Positions 14,764 to 14,962 of a stretch of DNA of 14,962 nt are shown here, piece after piece. Source of the DNA: Ignavibacteriota bacterium (lineage in GTDB: Bacteria; Bacteroidota; Kapaibacteriia; Palsa-1295); assembly GCA_003151215.1 (NCBI GenBank), contig PLXB01000293.1, forward strand, positions 513-15,474, read 5' to 3'. The translations under genes were made by a program, and so were the position numbers. How positions within the stretch are numbered: position 1 is the stretch's first letter; the number at the start of each line of letters is the position of its first letter. A model generated the notes under the pieces. That model saw nothing but the letters and a program-made list of their open reading frames with translations, ran no database searches and was not told where the DNA came from.

Positions 14764-14962
14764 TCATTGCACGATCACCGTTCCAGTCATACCAATGCCG
14801 AGTATTGTATGATATTTACAATGATAATGGTATGTACCTGATTTGGAAAAAGTCACCGAATGCGAATCACCGATTCCCATGTCACCCGTATTCCAGGAGT
14901 CGTCGTTTGCAGTTGCCGTATGAGACTTGCTATCTAAATTATGCCATGTTACGGTGGTTCCT
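14764..14962 (-). CDS. Second cupredoxin, 5' part beyond the window edge
   Basis: The last 65 codons of a gene whose start lies outside the window. The translation aligns without gaps to residues 56-120 of the cupredoxin at 13479-13841; by hand I count 43 of 65 identical. GTTVTW, the ligand His in SKSHTATAND, and the Cys and His of YHYHCKYHTILGIGMTG are kept. Leu replaces Met at Cys+6, while the Met at Cys+10 remains. A signal or lipobox cannot be seen because of the cut. The two copies flank the carboxypeptidase-regulatory-like lipoprotein gene, which suggests local duplication. Confidence 0.88.
   Translation of the reverse strand, partial: GTTVTWHNLDSKSHTATANDDSWNTGDMGIGDSHSVTFSKSGTYHYHCKYHTILGIGMTGTVIVQ

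Noticed and set aside
1..14962. Mobile elements, CRISPR arrays, tRNA or rRNA genes
   Set aside because: No transposase or integrase frames, no regularly spaced direct repeats, no cloverleaf or rRNA sequence could be seen on either strand.

Overview
The window is chromosomal DNA of moderate G+C content from a Gram-negative, heterotrophic bacterium. It most likely belongs to the Bacteroidota / Chlorobiota-Ignavibacteria / Kapabacteria (FCB) side of the tree. The main evidence is a secreted kelch-repeat protein ending in a type IX secretion (T9SS, Por) C-terminal sorting domain. Supporting signs are several lipoproteins and the near absence of Shine-Dalgarno sequences before most genes. The assignment to a lineage is inference. 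I see no tRNA, rRNA, CRISPR array, transposase or phage gene.

Layout. At 1-1888 (+) lie the end of mreC, mreD and a short-form gpmA: cell-shape genes followed by a glycolytic gene where PBP2/RodA genes would often be. At 2002-4396 (-) are a leucine dehydrogenase-family enzyme and a membrane-anchored DUF218/YdcF-type protein. A divergent intergenic region leads to 4510-7092 (+), a beta-CASP metallo-beta-lactamase nuclease and an ATP-type phosphofructokinase. At 7154-7686 (-) are a conserved-looking protein of unknown function and a 25-residue single-helix membrane peptide that has its own Shine-Dalgarno sequence. A gene-poor stretch (7687-8091) holds three inverted-repeat elements. It precedes 8092-10413 (+), a lipoprotein lytic transglycosylase with five LysM repeats and a strong terminator. 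At 10554-11807 (+) is a TetA-like MFS exporter, followed by a bidirectional terminator and a small basic DUF6496-like protein (-). The last third is cell-envelope genes: a T9SS-exported kelch protein (12235-13443, +), a cupredoxin lipoprotein (13479-13841, -), a lipoprotein with a carboxypeptidase-regulatory-like domain (13982-14761, +), and a second cupredoxin cut by the window edge (14764-14962, -).

How the parts relate. MreC/MreD and the LysM transglycosylase serve peptidoglycan synthesis and remodelling; the DUF218 protein may too. GpmA and PfkA are steps of glycolysis, and leucine dehydrogenase feeds branched-chain amino-acid carbon into central metabolism. Most genes are ordinary housekeeping or envelope functions.

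The most unusual items are the paralogous cupredoxins, whose copper-loop spacing (Cys-x2-His-x6-Met) differs from the classical families; the tiny membrane peptide; a protein-like start-less reading frame antisense to the pfkA leader; and an in-frame membrane-helix extension ahead of the DUF6496-like protein. I found no clear multi-gene novel defence or metabolic system.
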